From Pararhizobium arenae (GTDB taxonomy: Bacteria; Pseudomonadota; Alphaproteobacteria; Rhizobiales; Rhizobiaceae): a stretch of 64,000 nt of DNA. Below the pieces are notes generated by a model that was not told the origin of the DNA, searched no databases, and saw only the letters and a program-made list of their open reading frames with translations. The position numbers and the translations under genes were made by a program. Below, one piece after another: positions 16,370 through 24,018 of this stretch (positions are counted from its first letter, which is position 1; each line of letters starts with the position of its first letter). Location of the stretch: NCBI RefSeq assembly GCF_001931685.1, contig NZ_MOOY01000005.1, positions 131,106 to 195,105 on the forward strand, read 5' to 3'.

Positions 16370-17245
16370 TCAGGCGCCGCCGCCGCCCTTGACGCGTGCG
16401 AGTCCGGCGCTCGCGGGTTCGTATTTCGGATCGAGCTTCAGCGCATGCGCGTAAGAGCGCTTGGCCTTTTCAAGGTTGCCTTGGCGCTCATAGACCAGCG
16501 CCTGATTGGCCCAGGATTCTGCGATGTTGCCGTTGAGCGTGATCGCGGTGTTGAAGTCCGCAAAGGCGTTGTCGTTGTCGTTCTGCGCGACATAGGAAAT
16601 GCCGCGGCCGTTATAGGGCTCGGGCGAATTCGGTGCCAGCGAGATCGCCGTCGAGAAATCCTCGATCGCCTGCCCATGCTGGTTGCGGGCCTGATAGATC
16701 AGGCCGCGATTGTGATACGCGCGAGGATCGGTCGTATCGAGGTCGATTGCCTTGTTGAAATCGGCAAAGGCCGCATCGAGCTGGCCCGCCTGGCGATAGA
16801 GATTGCCGCGACCGATATAGGCGACGTCGTAGCGCGGGTTGAGCTGCAGGGCGCGGTTGTAATCGGCCTGCGCCTGCGCCTGGTCACCCATGTTGCGCTC
16901 GACCAGCGCGCGGTTGGCGTACGCCTGGTAGAACTGCGGGTTCAGTTCGAGCGCCTTGTTGAAGTCTGCGAGGGCGCGGCGGAACTCGCCCGCGCGGCCA
17001 TAGGCCGATCCGCGGACATTGTAGCCTTCCGGATCGTTGGGATTGGCCGCGATGACGTTCGACAGGGAAGCGATGTTCTGTTCGGAGCCTTGCTCGCGTT
17101 CCACCCGCATCATGTTGGCCGACGGATCTGCCGTCTGGCAGCCGGAAAGACCGATCGCGGCCACGGTTAAGATGCCGGCAAGGCCGATCAGCCGCGCGAA
17201 GGAGATTTTACCGGAAAAATCCGCAGTCCTGGCAGTCAATGTCAA
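16370..17245 (-). CDS. TPR-repeat lipoprotein
   Basis: Preferred start is TTG at 17245 with GAGGAA about 7 bases upstream, giving 291 residues: a basic lead, a hydrophobic helix and the lipobox LSGC (Cys36). The rest is about six tandem TPR units with the typical A-x-A-F/Y-x-x-R-G pattern (AYANRALVERNMGDQAQAQ, AYIGRGNLYRQAGQLDAAF and similar). The frame opens at 17374, but the extra 43 residues would bury the signal peptide and lack an SD. Predicted to be membrane-anchored on the periplasmic side as a protein-interaction scaffold; it resembles NlpI-type lipoproteins in layout only. Function unknown. Confidence 0.85.
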   Translation of the reverse strand: MTLTARTADFSGKISFARLIGLAGILTVAAIGLSGCQTADPSANMMRVEREQGSEQNIASLSNVIAANPNDPEGYNVRGSAYGRAGEFRRALADFNKALELNPQFYQAYANRALVERNMGDQAQAQADYNRALQLNPRYDVAYIGRGNLYRQAGQLDAAFADFNKAIDLDTTDPRAYHNRGLIYQARNQHGQAIEDFSTAISLAPNSPEPYNGRGISYVAQNDNDNAFADFNTAITLNGNIAESWANQALVYERQGNLEKAKRSYAHALKLDPKYEPASAGLARVKGGGGA

Positions 17246-17454
17246 GATCGATTCCTCAATTAAGCGATGCTCGTCACACATGCGCCGACGGTACCCGCTC
17301 AAGCCATGTGCACTTCCAGTGAAGAGCGAATCGGGAGCATCTCCGTCGATGCTACGCTCCATGTCCGAAGACATTATGGCGCGTCTTGCACGCCGTCGCC
17401 CGAACCGAATGATCGGTTAACCAGGCTGCTGGCAGGAGAGCCTGCCACATACAG

Positions 17455-17484
17455 AAAAGGCGGTGGCGACATGTCGCCCCCGCC
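17455..17484 (-). terminator. rho-independent terminator of rpsU
   Basis: On the minus strand GGCGG-G-GGCGACATGTCGCC-A-CCGCC forms a long stem with one mismatch, followed by TTTTCT, about 31 bases after the rpsU stop. Confidence 0.65.
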
Positions 17485-17515
17485 GGGTATGCCAACTAAT
17501 CGTCGAGGCCGCGGA

Positions 17516-17752
17516 TCAGCGTGCAGCTGTTGCGGTGCGGCCACCGCTGATCAGGCCTTCGCGCTGCATGCGCTTGCGAGCCAGCTTGCGAACGCGGCGA
17601 ACGGCTTCCGCCTTTTCGCGGGCGCGCTTCTGGGAAGGCTTTTCGTAGTAGTCGCGCATCTTCATTTCGCGGAAGATACCTTCGCGCTGCATCTTCTTCT
17701 TGAGTGCGCGAAGCGCTTGATCGACGTTATTGTCGCGGACTAGTACCTGCAC
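17516..17752 (-). CDS. rpsU: 30S ribosomal protein S21
   Basis: A 78-residue, very basic protein with the conserved N-terminus [20 protein letters not shown] and the [14 protein letters not shown] segment followed by an Arg/Lys-rich tail: the S21 family at the length usual in alphaproteobacteria. GTG start with AAGGAACGGG upstream. S21 joins the small subunit late and helps base-pairing of the 16S 3' end with mRNA. It is a single-gene unit closed by its own terminator. Confidence 0.95.
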   Translation of the reverse strand: MQVLVRDNNVDQALRALKKKMQREGIFREMKMRDYYEKPSQKRAREKAEAVRRVRKLARKRMQREGLISGGRTATAAR

Positions 17753-17814
17753 GTTAATCCCGTTCCTTTGTTCGAGTTATCCGCCTCACGAAGTCAGGTC
17801 GACGAGGCAATAAA

Positions 17815-18066
17815 ATGATGTTCGCGGAGCCCGAAGGCTTTACGATTGGGGAGAGCGGATACCAGATCGTCCCGCTGAAGTCCAGCCGCGATCTGGATGG
17901 ATGGCGGAAAATTGCGGCGTGGCGTGCATTTTTCGCTGAGCGAGACCTGTTGCTGCCGCAATCCGGCAAAATTATCCGCGGCGAACCGATGTCGCAAGAC
18001 GTGCAAGGCGCGGCGGATTTCGTCGCAAAAGAGCCGTTGCGGATCGGCTGGATTTGCGATTTCTAG
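17815..18066 (+). CDS. hypothetical protein, 83 aa
   Basis: A short open frame with GAGG 7 bases before its ATG. Codon use is GC-rich at third positions, like its neighbours, and the residue mix is protein-like (four Trp, ends WICDF). I recognise no family. It sits between rpsU and soxB, 42 bases before soxB and on the same strand, so it could be a small leader gene of the sox transcript or a chance frame in the 356-bp control region. Confidence 0.4.
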   Translation: MMFAEPEGFTIGESGYQIVPLKSSRDLDGWRKIAAWRAFFAERDLLLPQSGKIIRGEPMSQDVQGAADFVAKEPLRIGWICDF

Positions 18067-18108
18067 GGCAATACGGAATTCCCCGGATGGACGGAGTTTA
18101 AGAGGCGG

Positions 18109-19362
18109 ATGCGCAAATATTCGGTTTTTGCCGTGGCACGCGAGGCGATGCGGGGCCACAAGGGTTGGGAAGCGCAATGGACCTCGCCCGAGCCACGCAA
18201 GGAATATGACGTCATCATCGTCGGCGGTGGCGGTCATGGCCTCGGAGCCGCTTATTATCTCGCCAAGGAGCACGGCATCACCAATGTCGCCGTCCTGGAA
18301 AAGGGCTGGCTTGGCGGCGGCAACACCGGCCGAAACACCACCATCATCCGGTCCAACTATCTCTATGAAGAGAGCATGGACATCTACGAGCATTCGCTGA
18401 AGCTTTGGGAAAATCTCAGCCAGGAGCTCAATTACAACGTCATGTATTCGCCGCGCGGCGTCATGATGCTGTCGCACAATGTCCATGACCAGCAGGTGTT
18501 CAAGCGCCATATCCATGCCAACCGCCTCTACGGCATCGATAATGAGTGGCTGACGCCGGAGCAGGCGCGCGATTACTGCCCGCCGCTCGATATCTCGGCC
18601 GGCGCGCGTTATCCGATCAATGGCGCCGCCCTCCAGCGCCGCGGCGGCACGGCCCGTCACGATGCCGTCGCCTGGGGCTATGCCCGTGCGGCTGCCGATC
18701 GCGGCGTGCACATCATCCAGAACTGCGAAGTGAAGGGCATCCGTCGCGGCCCGAACGGTGAAGTCACGGGTGTCGATACCAACCGCGGTTTTATCGGCGC
18801 GAAGAAGATCGGCGTTTCCGCTTCGGGTCACAACTCCGTCGTCATGGCGATGGCCGATGTACGCGTGCCGCTGCATTCGGTGCCGCTGCAGGCGCTGGTG
18901 TCGGAACCGATGAAGCCGATTTTCCCTTGCGTCGTCATGTCGAACACGGTGCATGCCTATATCTCGCAGTCCGACAAGGGCGAACTGGTCATCGGCGCAG
19001 GCACCGACCAGTACAACTCCTACTCCCAGACCGGCGGCCTGCAGATCATCACCCATACGCTGGATGCGATCTGCGAGCTCTTCCCGATCTTCCGCCGCGT
19101 CAAGATGATGCGCCAGTGGGGCGGTATCACCGACAACACGCCGGATCGTTCGGCGATCCAGGGCGTGACGCCGGTTCCGAACCTGTTCGTCAATTGCGGC
19201 TGGGGCACCGGCGGCTTCAAGGCGACCCCCGGCTCGGCCAACCTCTTCGCCCATCTCATCGCCAAGGGCGAACCGCACCGGCTGGCTGCAGGCCTCACCC
19301 TCGATCGCTTCCGCTCGGGACGCCTGATCGATGAGGCGGCTGCGGCTGCCGTGGCGCATTGA
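18109..19362 (+). CDS. soxB: sarcosine oxidase beta subunit
   Basis: A 417-residue flavoprotein of the DAO fold with the FAD motif VIIVGGGGHGLGAAYYLA at residues 35-52 and GGTARHDAVAWGYAR, in which His184 matches the histidine that carries covalent FMN in characterised heterotetrameric sarcosine oxidases. It oxidises sarcosine (N-methylglycine) to glycine, passing the one-carbon unit to tetrahydrofolate. First gene of soxBDAG; GAGGCGG precedes the ATG. Cytoplasmic. Very strong assignment by motif, length and neighbours. Confidence 0.97.
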   Translation: MRKYSVFAVAREAMRGHKGWEAQWTSPEPRKEYDVIIVGGGGHGLGAAYYLAKEHGITNVAVLEKGWLGGGNTGRNTTIIRSNYLYEESMDIYEHSLKLWENLSQELNYNVMYSPRGVMMLSHNVHDQQVFKRHIHANRLYGIDNEWLTPEQARDYCPPLDISAGARYPINGAALQRRGGTARHDAVAWGYARAAADRGVHIIQNCEVKGIRRGPNGEVTGVDTNRGFIGAKKIGVSASGHNSVVMAMADVRVPLHSVPLQALVSEPMKPIFPCVVMSNTVHAYISQSDKGELVIGAGTDQYNSYSQTGGLQIITHTLDAICELFPIFRRVKMMRQWGGITDNTPDRSAIQGVTPVPNLFVNCGWGTGGFKATPGSANLFAHLIAKGEPHRLAAGLTLDRFRSGRLIDEAAAAAVAH

Positions 19363-19417
19363 GGGTGGTTGTCATGCACATTTCGTTTTCTGACTTTCAA
19401 AGTGCCGGGAGCTTCCC

Positions 19418-19756
19418 ATGCTGCTGATCTATTGCCCCTATTGCGAGGAAGAGCGTTCCGAGCTCGAATTCCGCGGCGCCGGCGATGCCCATATCGCCCG
19501 GCCGACCAATATCGCCGATATCTCGGATGAAGAGTTCGAAGAGTTCTTCTTCCTGCGCGACAACCCGAAAGGGCTGATTTTCGAGCGCTGGCGCCATATC
19601 CATGGCTGCGGCCGTTTCTTCAATGCGGCGCGCGATACCGTCAGCGACAAGTTCAAGTTGACCTACAAGGCCGGCCTGCCGAAGCCGGACTTGGATGCCA
19701 CAACGCCGGCTGCCCCTGTCGAAACCTATGAAGCCACGGAGTCCAACGCGAAATGA
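19418..19756 (+). CDS. soxD: sarcosine oxidase delta subunit
   Basis: A 112-residue zinc-binding subunit. The N-terminal CPYC (Cys6, Cys9) together with HIHGC (His60/62, Cys64) forms the Zn site known in this family. It caps the alpha subunit in the heterotetramer. It starts 55 bases after soxB and its stop overlaps the soxA start by four bases (ATGA), so translation of delta and alpha is coupled. The last 25 residues are Pro/Thr/Glu-rich and probably flexible. Confidence 0.95.
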   Translation: MLLIYCPYCEEERSELEFRGAGDAHIARPTNIADISDEEFEEFFFLRDNPKGLIFERWRHIHGCGRFFNAARDTVSDKFKLTYKAGLPKPDLDATTPAAPVETYEATESNAK

Positions 19757-22746
19757 CCGGCGCAAACCGCATTCCCGGCGCTGGCCGATTGACCCCGGCA
19801 CGGACCGCCCGCTTCACCTTCGACGGCAAGAGCTACAACGCGCTTGAGGGCGACACCGTCGCCTCGGCGCTGCTGGCCAACGGCGTTCATCTCGTCGGCC
19901 GCTCGTTCAAGTATCACCGCCCGCGCGGCGTTGTCTCCGCAGGCCCGGAAGAGCCGAACGCGCTGATCGGCGTGGAGCGCGACGCTGCCCGCCAGCAGCC
20001 GAACGTGCGCGCCACGGTGCAGGAAGTCTTCGACGGCATGAAGACGATCTCGCAAAACCGCTATCCGTCGCTCTCCTTCGACGTCGGCTCGATCAACAAC
20101 CTGTTGTCGCCCTTCTTCGCCGCCGGCTTCTACTACAAGACCTTCATGTGGCCGAAGCAGGCGTGGAAGCACATCTACGAGCCGCAGATCCGCGCGGCCG
20201 CCGGCCTCGGCGTTTCGCCGAAGGAAGAAGACCCGGATCATTATTCCAGCCGTTACGCCCATTGCGACGTGCTGTTGATCGGCGGCGGTATCGCCGGTCT
20301 TTCGGCGGCCCTTGCGGCGGCAAAGACCGGCGCCCGCGTCATCCTCTGCGACGAGCAGCCGGAAGTCGGCGGCGCGATGCACTACGACAAGAGCGTCACC
20401 GTCGATGGCGTCGATGGCTTCACCTGGGCGCAGAAGACGGCGGCTGATCTTGCCAAGATGTCGAACGTGACGGTGCTGACCCGCACGACGGCCTTCGGGT
20501 ACTACGCCCAGAATTTCGTCGCCCTCGTGCAGCGCGTGACGGATCACATTTCAAAGCCCGATCGTCGTCTGCCCCGTGAGCGCATGTGGCAGGTCCGTGC
20601 CAAGCGTGTGATCATCGCTACCGGTGCTATCGAGCGCCACATGGTCTTCGCCAACAACGACCGTCCCGGCATCATGCAGGCTGCGGCGGCGCGCACCTAC
20701 CTCAACCATTTCGGCGTCGCCGTCGGCCGCAAGGTCGGCGTCTACACCGCCAACGACTCTGCCTATGAGGCCGCCTTCGACCTGAAGCGCGCCGGCGTCA
20801 CCGTCGCCGCCATCGTCGATTGCCGCGAAAAGCCGGGCGAAGCCGTTCTCGCCGAAGCCCGTTCGCTCGGCATCGAAGTGCTGACCGGCCACAGCGTTAT
20901 CGATACCTCCGGCAAGCTGCGTGTCGCCGGTATGTCGGTTGCCCGCAACGGTTCGAGCGCCAAGCGCAATATCGCGATCGATGCGCTCCTGACCTCGGCC
21001 GGCTGGACCCCCTCCGTCCATATGTTCTCCCAGTCGCGCGGCAAGGTCGCTTACGATGCGGAAAGCGGCTCGTTCTTGCCGGGCGTCTATGCGCAGGATT
21101 GCCTGTCCATCGGCGCCTGCAACGGCACGACGGATTTGCAGGCCACCATTGAGGAGGCGCTGGCAGCCGGCGAACTGATGGCCAAGGCCTCTGGCTTTGA
21201 AGCGACCGGTAAGGTCGAGCTGCAGGCGACCAACGCCTTCCAGTGGACCGGCGGCATGTCCGGTGCGGCGGAAGGTGCGGGCGAAGACACGACCGTCAAG
21301 GCCTTCATCGACTTCCAGAACGACGTCTGCGCCAAGGACATTCGTCTGGCCGTGCGCGAAGGCATGCACTCGATCGAGCATATCAAGCGCTTCACCACCA
21401 ACGGCATGGCGACCGATCAGGGCAAGCTTTCCAACCTGCATGGTCTGGCGATCGCGGCTGAAGCGCTGGGACGCGGTATCCCGGAAGTGGGTCTCACCAC
21501 CTTCCGCGCACCCTATACCCCGGTCACCTTCGGCACGCTGATCAGCCATTCGCGTGGCGAACTGTTCGACCCCACCCGCAAGACGCCGATGCATGCTTTG
21601 GAAGAAGCGGAAGGTGCCGTGTTCGAGGATGTCGGCCAGTGGAAACGCGCCTGGTACTATCCGCGCGCCGGCGAAGACATGCACCAGGCGGTCAACCGTG
21701 AGTGCAGGACCGTTCGCGAAACCGTCGGCATGTTCGATGCCTCCACGCTCGGCAAGATCGAGGTCGTCGGCCCGGATGCGGCCGCCTTCCTGAACCTGAT
21801 CTATACCAACAGCTGGGATACGCTGAAGCCGGGCCGCACGCGCTACGGCATCATGCTGCGCGAAGATGGTTTCGTCTATGACGATGGCGTCGTCGGCCGC
21901 CTGGCGGAAGATCGTTTCCACGTGACGACGACGACGGGCGGTGCCGCGCGCGTCATGAACCACATGGAAGACTATCTGCAGACCGAGTTCCCCCATCTGA
22001 ACGTCTGGCTGACGTCGGCCACCGAGCAGTGGGCGGTGATCGCGGTTCAAGGGCCGAAGGCCCGCGACGTCATCGCGCCGCTGGTTGAGGGCATTGATCT
22101 TTCCAACGAGGCCTTCCCGCATATGAGCGTGCGTGAAGGCAAGATCTGCGGCGTGCCGACCCGGCTGTTCCGCATGTCGTTCACCGGTGAAATGGGCTTC
22201 GAAGTCAACGTGCCCGCTGATTTCGGTCCGGCGGTCTGGGACGCCATCCGTGCGGAAGTCGAAAAGGCCGGCGGCTGCGCCTACGGCACCGAGGCCATGC
22301 ACATCCTGCGTGCCGAAAAGGGCTATATCATCGTCGGCCAGGATACGGACGGTACGGTTACGCCTGATGATGCGAGCCTCAGCTGGGCCGTCGGCAAGAA
22401 GAAGCCGGATTTCGTCGGCATCCGCGGCCTGAAGCGCCCGGATCTCGTGCGGTCCGGCCGCAAGCAGCTCGTCGGCCTCAAGACCAAGGACCCGAATGTG
22501 GTGCTGGAGGAGGGCGCGCAGATCGTTGCCGATCCGAACCAGCCGAAGCCCATGACCATGCTCGGCCATGTCACCTCGTCCTACTGGTCGGAGAATTGCG
22601 GCCGCTCCATCGCCATGGCACTTGTCGTCGATGGCAGGGCCAAGCTTGGCCAGACGCTGTATGTCCCGATGCCCGATCGCACGATTGCGGTCGAGGTGAG
22701 CGAGATGGTGTTTATCGACAAGGAAGGAGTGCGGCTCAATGGCTGA
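19753..22746 (+). CDS. soxA: sarcosine oxidase alpha subunit
   Basis: A 997-residue subunit of the usual length. Order of domains: N-terminal ferredoxin-like fold (FDGKSYNALEGDTVASALL, KYHRPRGV), a dinucleotide-binding domain starting at VLLIGGGIAGLSAALAAAK (about residue 173) with EVGGAMHYD, then a C-terminal GcvT/aminomethyltransferase-type domain from about residue 600 to the end, which binds tetrahydrofolate and makes 5,10-methylene-THF. It carries the NAD site of the complex. Its end overlaps soxG by 8 bases. Confidence 0.97.
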   Translation: MTGANRIPGAGRLTPARTARFTFDGKSYNALEGDTVASALLANGVHLVGRSFKYHRPRGVVSAGPEEPNALIGVERDAARQQPNVRATVQEVFDGMKTISQNRYPSLSFDVGSINNLLSPFFAAGFYYKTFMWPKQAWKHIYEPQIRAAAGLGVSPKEEDPDHYSSRYAHCDVLLIGGGIAGLSAALAAAKTGARVILCDEQPEVGGAMHYDKSVTVDGVDGFTWAQKTAADLAKMSNVTVLTRTTAFGYYAQNFVALVQRVTDHISKPDRRLPRERMWQVRAKRVIIATGAIERHMVFANNDRPGIMQAAAARTYLNHFGVAVGRKVGVYTANDSAYEAAFDLKRAGVTVAAIVDCREKPGEAVLAEARSLGIEVLTGHSVIDTSGKLRVAGMSVARNGSSAKRNIAIDALLTSAGWTPSVHMFSQSRGKVAYDAESGSFLPGVYAQDCLSIGACNGTTDLQATIEEALAAGELMAKASGFEATGKVELQATNAFQWTGGMSGAAEGAGEDTTVKAFIDFQNDVCAKDIRLAVREGMHSIEHIKRFTTNGMATDQGKLSNLHGLAIAAEALGRGIPEVGLTTFRAPYTPVTFGTLISHSRGELFDPTRKTPMHALEEAEGAVFEDVGQWKRAWYYPRAGEDMHQAVNRECRTVRETVGMFDASTLGKIEVVGPDAAAFLNLIYTNSWDTLKPGRTRYGIMLREDGFVYDDGVVGRLAEDRFHVTTTTGGAARVMNHMEDYLQTEFPHLNVWLTSATEQWAVIAVQGPKARDVIAPLVEGIDLSNEAFPHMSVREGKICGVPTRLFRMSFTGEMGFEVNVPADFGPAVWDAIRAEVEKAGGCAYGTEAMHILRAEKGYIIVGQDTDGTVTPDDASLSWAVGKKKPDFVGIRGLKRPDLVRSGRKQLVGLKTKDPNVVLEEGAQIVADPNQPKPMTMLGHVTSSYWSENCGRSIAMALVVDGRAKLGQTLYVPMPDRTIAVEVSEMVFIDKEGVRLNG

Positions 22747-23287
22747 TCTCGCAACGCGCACATTGCCGCTGTCCGGCTTTCACGGCGGCTCCGCCTCCGC
22801 CTCGGTTTCTCCGGCCGCCCCGGCAAGCCGCCTGTCGCTCCGGGCAAAGCCGGATGCCGTCGCAAGCCTCTCGGCTGCGCTGGGCGTCGATCTGCCGACC
22901 CGGCCAAAGACATCCGCCTCATCCGGCAGCCGTCACGCGCTCTGGCTCGGGCCGGATGAGTGGCTGATCATCGATGAAACGGAAGCCGATCTTCTGACGG
23001 CCGCCGTTTCCAGCGGTGTCCTGCATTCAGGAACGGATATTTCCCACCGCAACACGGCGCTCTTCGTCAAGGGCCGCGGTGCGGAAGCGACCCTCAACAG
23101 CGGCTGCCCGCAGGACCTGTCCTTGGCGGTCTTCCCGGTCGGCGCCTGCTCGCGCACGGTTTTCGGCAAGGCGGAGATCGTGCTGATGCGCACGGCGGAA
23201 GATGCTTTTCGGGTGGAATGCTGGCGCTCGTTTTCGCCTTACGTCTCGGGGTTGTTGGCTGAAGGCGCGGAAGATTCCGGGCATTGA
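22739..23287 (+). CDS. soxG: sarcosine oxidase gamma subunit
   Basis: A 182-residue protein related in fold to the N-terminal part of GcvT, with the family pattern LWLGPDEWLIIDE, DISHRNTALFVKGRGAEATLNSGCP and VECWRSFSPYVSGLL. Fourth subunit of the heterotetramer and last gene of soxBDAG. It overlaps soxA, so the subunits are made in step. glyA and purU, which often sit beside this operon, are not in the window. A RIME-like repeat follows directly. Confidence 0.95.
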   Translation: MADLATRTLPLSGFHGGSASASVSPAAPASRLSLRAKPDAVASLSAALGVDLPTRPKTSASSGSRHALWLGPDEWLIIDETEADLLTAAVSSGVLHSGTDISHRNTALFVKGRGAEATLNSGCPQDLSLAVFPVGACSRTVFGKAEIVLMRTAEDAFRVECWRSFSPYVSGLLAEGAEDSGH

Positions 23288-23304
23288 AACAGGTGCCGCG
23301 TATC

Positions 23305-23428
23305 CCTTCTCCCCGCATGCGGGGAGAAGGTGGCCGACAGGCCGGATGAGGGGCAGGGCCTTGGCATTCTCAAGGATGAAAATTTGCCCCTCACCCTAAC
23401 CCTCTCCCCGCAAGCGGGGCGAGGGGAC
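23305..23428. repeat. RIME-like intergenic palindromic repeat
   Basis: It consists of a perfect 26-bp palindrome (23305-23330, CCTTCTCCCCGCATGCGGGG plus AGAAGG), a pair of 9-bp arms TGAGGGGCA / TGCCCCTCA around an AT-richer core, and a third hairpin CCTCTCCCCGC-AA-GCGGGGCGAGG at the right end. This mosaic of GC-rich palindromes is what is described as rhizobial intergenic mosaic elements. It lies between the ends of soxG and the MaoC-type gene, where its hairpins could also stop or protect transcripts. Confidence 0.75.
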
Positions 23429-23447
23429 GACGGAGCAAGTAGGACGC

Positions 23448-23936
23448 TCAAGCGTCCACCGGCCGATCCTTGGGATCGAACTGAATAATTGTCAGCCAAT
23501 TCGCCGTCAGCGCTGGCTTACGCTCCCCTTCGATTTCCACCGTAACATCATACGTGACCATCACCATGCCGGCGCCGCGAAAGCGGGCTTCGGCCATGGT
23601 GAAACGGCCGCGGACGCGGGTGCCGCTTTTCACCGGCGTCATGAAGCGCACCTTGTCGAAGCCGTAGTTGAGGCCCATGGTCTGCTCGCGCACCTTGGGC
23701 AGGCAATTGTAGTTCATGGCTGAGAGCAGCGACAGCGACAGGAAGCCATGGGCGATCGTGCCGCCGAAGGGGGTCTCGGCCGCAGCGCGCACCGGGTCTG
23801 TGTGGATGAATTGATGGTCGTCCGTCGCATCGGCAAAGCTGTCGATGACTTTCTGGCTGACGGTGATCCAGTCGGAGACGCCGATCTCCTTGCCGACCAG
23901 GCCTTTGACATCCGAAAGTGAAATTTCCTGCGGCAT
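23448..23936 (-). CDS. MaoC-family (R)-specific enoyl-CoA hydratase/dehydratase
   Basis: A 162-residue single hot-dog domain. The hydratase motif is present: DATDDHQFIHTDP, then GTIAHGFLSLSLLSAM. The catalytic Asp and His lie in the D-x-x-x-x-H segment. Such proteins hydrate trans-2-enoyl-CoA; the NodN branch in rhizobia has the same architecture, so a NodN-like label is also possible. No fatty-acid or PHA genes adjoin it, leaving the substrate open. Probably monocistronic. Confidence 0.88.
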   Translation of the reverse strand: MPQEISLSDVKGLVGKEIGVSDWITVSQKVIDSFADATDDHQFIHTDPVRAAAETPFGGTIAHGFLSLSLLSAMNYNCLPKVREQTMGLNYGFDKVRFMTPVKSGTRVRGRFTMAEARFRGAGMVMVTYDVTVEIEGERKPALTANWLTIIQFDPKDRPVDA

Positions 23937-24018
23937 GGATCCCTCAAGAGAATGGCCTCCCGTGCGTTGTTATATGCCGCGGAGCGGATATCCCGCAATT
24001 GCCGCATTCAGGGGAGGA

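Noticed and set aside
17753..18108. Glycine riboswitch upstream of the sarcosine oxidase operon.
   Set aside because: I looked for the conserved glycine aptamer core (GGAGA...CTGA and tandem layout) before soxB and did not find it.
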